6,774 nt of DNA from an uncultured Bacteroidota bacterium (GTDB taxonomy: Bacteria > Bacteroidota > Bacteroidia > Flavobacteriales > TMED113). Numbering within the stretch: the stretch's first letter is position 1; each line of letters starts with the position of its first letter. Under the pieces are notes generated by a model, which ran no database searches, was not told the DNA's origin, and saw only the letters and a list, made by a program, of their open reading frames with translations. Location of the stretch: the NCBI GenBank assembly GCA_902520385.1, contig CABYOB010000030.1, positions 1 to 6,774 on the forward strand. Reading direction: 5' to 3'. Below, piece after piece: positions 6,001 to 6,774 of the stretch. The position numbers and the translations under genes are program-made.

Positions 6001-6774
6001 GATTGTAATATGACAATATTACTTCCTTCAGATGCTTCAATCACAATAGAAGGTGAACCTATAACAAATGGTGATTGGGTTGGTGTATTTTATATGATTG
6101 AGGAAACTGGAGAAATGGTTTGTGGTGGCTCAACTATTTGGACAGGTGAAACAACATCTGTAGCGGCATGGGGTGCAGAAGGAGGAGATAATGGTTTTGA
6201 GGCTAATGAATCATTGACTTGGGGAGTTTATGATAGTGAAACAGAGACATTTATAATAGGAGCAAATGTCACTTATACATTTGGAGCGGGCGAATATTCG
6301 TGTAATGGTTTGACGGGTATAGGTTCAATAGATGCGGCTTCTACTTATACTCAAGATATTCCACTAACAGCTGGTTGGGGAATTTGGTCAACTTATATTG
6401 ATCCAGATAACACAAATATGGCTTCAATTTTTAATGGAATAGTAAATGATTTGATTATTGTTAAAGATGAGGATGGAAGTGTTTATTGGCCAATGTTTGG
6501 ATTAAACTCAATTGGTTCATTAACAAAAGGTAGAGGGTATCAAGTTAAAATGACTACTGGAGCAACACTAACTATTGAAGGAGAATTAGTTCCTTTTGAT
6601 TATAATATTAATCTTAATGAAGGTTGGGGTATATCAGGTTATTTGCATCAAGATTGTTATAATGCAGTTGATATGATGGCACCTATAGTAAATGATTTGA
6701 TTATTGTTAAAGATGAAGATGGTAGTGTTTATTGGCCAATGTTTGGATTAAATTCAATTGGTAATTTGTGTCCT
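1..6774 (+). CDS. Giant secreted modular repeat protein, partial at both ends (cupredoxin, GCTD and GDGWNGN repeats)
   Basis: Frame 1 is open for all 2258 codons, with start and stop both outside the window. The first in-frame ATG (265-267) lies inside the cupredoxin fold, so it is not the start. Domains in order: signal-peptide tail, type 1 copper cupredoxin (residues 6-116), 16 short GCTD modules and 11 four-cysteine GDGWNGN-type modules interleaved (121-1991), a CARDB-like beta domain (391-510), an ILLP-type domain (1992-2111) and two IIVKD/VYWP repeats (2120-2258). By my count there are about 100 cysteines, mostly in fixed pairs, which fits an exported disulfide-rich protein. No membrane segment is seen. 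Residues 1-2154 have no Lys or Arg, and Asp, Glu, Asn and Gly dominate. Such architectures are typical of type IX-secreted surface proteins of Bacteroidota, so a sorting domain is expected beyond the end. Adhesin or matrix fibre is an inference; no catalytic domain is visible apart from the copper site. Confidence 0.96.
16..348 (+). other. Type 1 (blue) copper cupredoxin domain
   Basis: Residues 6-116 form a plastocyanin/azurin-like fold. An early strand (Y-Y-Y-S-P-N-V-L-E-I-E-V-G) leads to T-V-T-W-L-N and the first ligand H40 (G-G-L-H-D-V). The C-terminal loop Y-N-Y-D-C98-S-V-G-L-H103-A-E-Q-G-M108 supplies the Cys, second His and axial Met, and V-G-Q-I-I-V is the closing strand. All four mononuclear copper ligands are present. 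The spacing C-x4-H-x4-M resembles rusticyanin and auracyanin rather than plastocyanin (C-x2-H-x4-M). Family members carry single electrons or bind copper outside the cytoplasm. Here the domain sits at the N-terminus of a huge repeat protein, so it may decorate a cell-surface fibre. A role in electron transfer, copper binding or pure structure cannot be told from sequence. Confidence 0.9.
451..573 (+). other. Cysteine-rich segment between A1 and A2
   Basis: Residues 151-191 contain seven cysteines (154, 155, 162, 165, 168, 175, 185) with an adjacent Cys pair, a C-x2-C-x2-C run (E-C-L-A-C-Q-Q-C) and T-P-E-Q-F-C-A-G-Q-G-W after it. With the two flanking A modules this is the densest cysteine region of the protein. 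It could be a small disulfide knot or a metal site; no family is assigned with confidence. No histidine is present, so a Cys/His zinc site is excluded. Confidence 0.55.
682..1134 (+). repeat. B0: GDGW-type module, halves in swapped order, with insertion
   Basis: Residues 228-378. The GDGW-like half comes first (G-E-D-G-W-D-G-A-S-M-T-V), followed by the hinge C324...C333-Y-N-L-I and then a S-W-Q-I half ending S-G-S-A-C378. This is the reverse of the usual order in B1-B4, B7 and B9. It is the longest copy, about 150 residues against about 95-110 for the others. It contains an insert (about 290-315) with an EF-hand-like Asp loop and the extra pair C304/C307. The assignment rests on motif order and Cys placement, and similarity to the other B copies is weak. 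Confidence 0.6.
874..909 (+). other. EF-hand/dockerin-like Asp loop
   Basis: Residues 292-303 read D-N-N-G-D-G-V-I-N-Y-E-D. Acidic or amide groups fall at loop positions 1, 3, 5 and 12, Gly is at 6 and Ile at 8. This is the classic calcium-loop spacing, as in dockerins and EF-hands, except that Asp replaces the usual Glu at 12. C304 and C307 follow directly. A calcium-binding role is inferred from the pattern. Confidence 0.6.
1171..1530 (+). other. CARDB-like beta-sandwich domain
   Basis: Residues about 391-510 have no cysteine. They run D-I-N-V-V-S-V-E-Y-N-E-G-I-V-N-T-V-I-S-N-T-G-N, then Y-T-W-I-L-I-D-G-S, a Y-D-V-S-E-F...L-G-P-G-N-H-T-L-T-I-W strand pair, and a closing M-T-I-D-F. The order 'interval strand, N-x-G turn, ligand-free L-x-I-D-G, L-x-P-G-x-H-T-L-x-I' matches CARDB-type (cell-adhesion-related, Ig-like) domains. 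The third His of the protein (H463) lies in this closing strand. It is the only large non-repeat domain inside the repeat region. The family call is by pattern only. Confidence 0.55.
1615..1950 (+). repeat. B1: four-cysteine GDGWNGN module, standard order
   Basis: Residues 539-650, bounded by C539 and C650. The first half (I-G-W-S-I-Q) leads to the hinge C593-L-E-P-G-C598-Y-M. The second half carries M-T-D-T-Y-G-D-G-W-N-G-N (603-614). It lies between A3 and A4. The first half lacks the usual G-G-G-x-W turn and reads N-D-S-Q-D-P-N-E-I instead, so this is a diverged copy in its first half only. Confidence 0.85.
2035..2370 (+). repeat. B2: four-cysteine GDGWNGN module, standard order, with Asp run
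   Basis: Residues 679-790. The first half has I-T-V-G-G-G and S-E-V-G-W-E-I-V-D, the hinge is C737-L-E-I-G-C742-Y, and the second half has D-S-F-G-D-G-W-E-G-N (749-758), with Glu for the usual Asn. Between the halves sits a run of five Asp (721-725) encoded by five identical GAT codons at 2161-2175. It lies between A4 and A5. Confidence 0.87.
2461..2796 (+). repeat. B3: four-cysteine GDGWNGN module, standard order
   Basis: Residues 821-932. First half I-T-I-E-V-A-G-G-N-W and E-V-Y-W-E-I-L-D; hinge C873-L-S-D-G-C878-Y-T-L-N-M; second half D-T-F-G-D-G-W-N-G-D (885-894), with a final Asp for Asn. C821 and C932 close the module. B1, B2 and B3 each have 112 residues from first to last Cys, so this part of the array is very regular. 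It lies between A5 and A6. Confidence 0.87.
2878..3012 (+). other. Aromatic, cysteine-containing linker between A6 and A7
   Basis: Residues 960-1004 replace the B module expected here. Cysteines are at 960, 972, 996 and 998. The middle is strongly aromatic (C-Y-W-Y-V-W-V-F-N-S-Y-D-Y), followed by E-M-E-G-L-G-Y-D-C-T-C. It has no GDGW motif and no similarity to the B halves that I can see. It may be a separate small disulfide module; no family is assigned. Confidence 0.5.
3085..3360 (+). repeat. B4: four-cysteine GDGWNGN module, standard order
   Basis: Residues 1029-1120. This is one of the cleanest copies: I-T-V-G-G-G-T-W-Q-G-E-I-S-W, N-G-G-A-P-Y, hinge C1075-L-M-N-D-M-C1081-Y-T-I-Q-M, then N-D-S-Y-G-D-G-W-N-G-N (1086-1096). 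C1120 is followed after three residues by C1124 of B5, so B4 and B5 abut without an A module. It is the first B of the duplicated block and matches B7. Confidence 0.9.
3370..3648 (+). repeat. B5: variant module without GDGWNGN, pairs with B8
   Basis: Residues 1124-1216. The first half is F-G-W-S-I-T-N-S-A-G with G-P-D-F-D-G, the hinge is C1165-L-P-A-S-D-C1171-Y-D-V-N-L, and the second half has S-A-G-G-N-G-D-E-G-A-T-L-T-I-G where GDGWNGN would be. It ends G-L-G-C-P-I-Y-G-C, running straight into A8. B8 shares all these deviations (D-F-D-G, S-A-G-G, G-C-P-[IV]-Y-G-C), so the two form a subfamily and probably arose by duplication. Confidence 0.85.
3817..4128 (+). repeat. B6: GDGW-type module with halves in swapped order
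   Basis: Residues 1273-1376. The GDGW half is first (I-N-M-T-D-S-F-G-D-S-W-N-G-N, Ser for Gly). It is followed by the hinge C1326-L-S-N-D-C1331-Y-T-V and then directly by T-C-D-G-G-S-W-Q-G-E-V-S-W-E-I-V, ending S-G-G-A-P-F...C1376. In B4 and B9 the same elements occur in the opposite order around the hinge. All elements are well conserved, so the swap is clear. It lies between A9 and A10; the equivalent position after A12 holds the standard-order B9. Confidence 0.85.
4213..4515 (+). repeat. B7: four-cysteine GDGWNGN module, standard order
   Basis: Residues 1405-1505. First half I-T-I-N-S-G-G-G-L-W-Q-N-E-I-S-W-N-I; hinge C1454-I-N-P-T-E-C1460-Y-T-I-N-M; second half D-S-W-G-D-G-W-N-G-N (1467-1476). 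C1505 is followed after three residues by C1509 of B8, the same tight junction as B4/B5. It is the counterpart of B4 in the second block. Confidence 0.9.
4525..4815 (+). repeat. B8: variant module without GDGWNGN, pairs with B5
   Basis: Residues 1509-1605. F-G-F-S-I-T-D-S-E-G, S-D-F-D-G, hinge C1551-L-D-L-D-N-G-C1558-Y-D-I, then L-S-S-A-G-G-G-G-Y-G-D-A and an aromatic tail ending G-G-G-C-P-V-Y-G-C. Its subfamily features are shared only with B5. Both are followed by a long A module containing N-Q...D-P-C and then a short A module beginning G-C-T-D-S-N-A. Confidence 0.85.
4990..5277 (+). repeat. B9: four-cysteine GDGWDGN module, standard order, extra Cys
   Basis: Residues 1664-1759. First half Y-T-I-T-C1676-D-G-G-T-W-Q-T-E-V-S-W-T-I, S-G-G-A-P-Y-N-G; hinge C1709-F-D-P-N-Q-C1715-Y-E-V-S-M; second half T-D-S-F-G-D-G-W-D-G-N (1721-1731). 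C1676 is a fifth cysteine, shared in position with C1336 of B6 (Y-T-V-T-C-D-G-G). This ties the first half of B9 to the second half of B6 despite their opposite order. Confidence 0.88.
5362..5667 (+). repeat. B10: degenerate module with halves in swapped order
   Basis: Residues 1788-1889. The GDGW half comes first in worn form (V-N-I-Y-M, then A-G-W-Y-G-S-S-L-N-I-G), followed by the hinge C1833-L-D-L-S-E-C1839-L-D-V and S-A-G-G-G-I-M-Q-Y-Q-I-G-W-G-I. It ends S-G-S-A-P-F-A-G...C1889. An insert A-D-G-I-P-N-T-D-D-D-T lies in the second half. The order matches B6. It lies between A13 and A14. Confidence 0.75.
5746..5829 (+). other. Thrombospondin-3-like Asp loop segment
   Basis: Residues 1916-1943 hold L-D-C-N-G-D-C, then N-D-T-D-S-D-G-V-C-N-E-L. 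The D1930-x-D1932-x-D1934-G spacing with flanking cysteines (1923, 1927, 1937) resembles thrombospondin type 3 calcium repeats, which are frequent in Bacteroidota outer-surface proteins. It joins A14 to A15 without a B module. Calcium binding is inferred. Confidence 0.65.
5974..6333 (+). other. ILLP/GDWVGVFY-type Bacteroidota extracellular domain
   Basis: Residues 1992-2111 begin P-W-G-E-I-T-T-T-D-C-N-M-T-I-L-L-P, then I-T-N-G-D-W-V-G-V-F-Y, C-G-G-S-T-I-W-T-G-E-T-T-S-V-A-A-W-G, N-G-F-E-A-N-E-S-L-T-W-G-V-Y-D and Y-S-C-N-G-L-T-G-I-G-S-I. From memory, this order recurs just before IIVKD/VYWP repeats and a sorting domain in large secreted proteins of this phylum; I could not verify it here. It is beta-rich with three cysteines (2002, 2041, 2101). 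The function is not known to me. Confidence 0.6.
6358..6600 (+). repeat. IIVKD/VYWP repeat, copy 1
   Basis: Residues 2120-2200: I-P-L-T-A-G-W-G-I-W-S-T-Y-I, then the core I-V-N-D-L-I-I-V-K-D-E-D-G-S and V-Y-W-P-M-F-G-L-N-S-I-G, then K-G-R-G-Y-Q-V-K-M and a strand L-T-I-E-G. It holds K2155, the first basic side chain of Lys/Arg type in the window, and four of the five Lys/Arg residues present. This repeat type is typical near the C-terminus of secreted Bacteroidota proteins, and usually comes as a tandem pair as here. Confidence 0.85.
6601..6774 (+). repeat. IIVKD/VYWP repeat, copy 2, cut by the window end
   Basis: Residues 2201-2258. I-N-L-N-E-G-W-G-I-S-G-Y-L-H is followed by the same core as copy 1. 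The 26-residue core (6685-6762) is identical in protein to 6439-6516, and the DNA differs at only three silent sites. The offset is 82 residues. The copy breaks off at G-N-L-C-P, where copy 1 continues to the G-x-G-Y-Q strand, so about 25 residues of the unit should follow outside the window. Confidence 0.88.

Noticed and set aside
1..6774. Type IX sorting domain or other C-terminal anchor
   Set aside because: Expected for this protein class, but nothing of that kind is in the window; the sequence stops inside the second IIVKD/VYWP repeat.

Overview
The whole window is the inside of one very large protein gene. Frame 1 of the + strand is open from the first base to the last (2258 codons, no stop). 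Neither the start codon nor the stop codon is present, and nothing on the - strand or in the other frames looks real. No stretch is gene-free, and I see no promoter, terminator, RNA gene, CRISPR array, insertion sequence or origin. Residue numbers below count from base 1 (residue n ends at base 3n).

The organism is most likely a marine member of Bacteroidota (Flavobacteriia-like). The DNA is AT-rich (two lines spot-counted: 23/60 and 21/60 G+C). The protein is a mosaic of modules I recognise from giant secreted Bacteroidota surface proteins: an N-terminal cupredoxin, Cys-bounded GCTD...DDGSC repeats, GDGWNGN repeats, thrombospondin-3-like D-x-D-x-D-G loops, and a C-terminal pair of IIVKD...VYWP repeats. 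Such proteins usually end in a type IX secretion sorting domain, which would lie downstream of the window. The first residues (FSYSQ) look like the end of a signal peptide, so probably only about 15-20 residues are missing at the N-terminus.

Layout: signal-peptide tail (1-12); blue-copper cupredoxin (16-348); A1; Cys-rich segment (451-573); A2; B0 (682-1134) with an embedded Ca-type loop; CARDB-like beta domain (1171-1530); A3-B1-A4-B2-A5-B3-A6; Cys-rich linker (2878-3012); A7-B4-B5-A8-A9-B6; A10-B7-B8-A11-A12-B9; A13-B10-A14; Asp loop (5746-5829); A15-A16; ILLP-type domain (5974-6333); two IIVKD/VYWP repeats (6358-6774, the second cut by the window end). 'A' is the short GCTD module (16 copies). 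'B' is an about 95-150-residue four-cysteine module (11 copies).

Three things stand out. (1) Residues 1-2154 contain no lysine and no arginine, and only three histidines, two of which are copper ligands. (2) The B modules are built from two half-modules around a C-L-x(3-5)-C-Y hinge, and three of the eleven copies carry the halves in swapped order. (3) A block of six modules is duplicated as a unit of about 1.13 kb. Together these suggest an extremely acidic, disulfide-stapled, probably calcium-binding cell-surface or released fibre with one redox-type copper domain at its tip. The function is inferred from architecture only.
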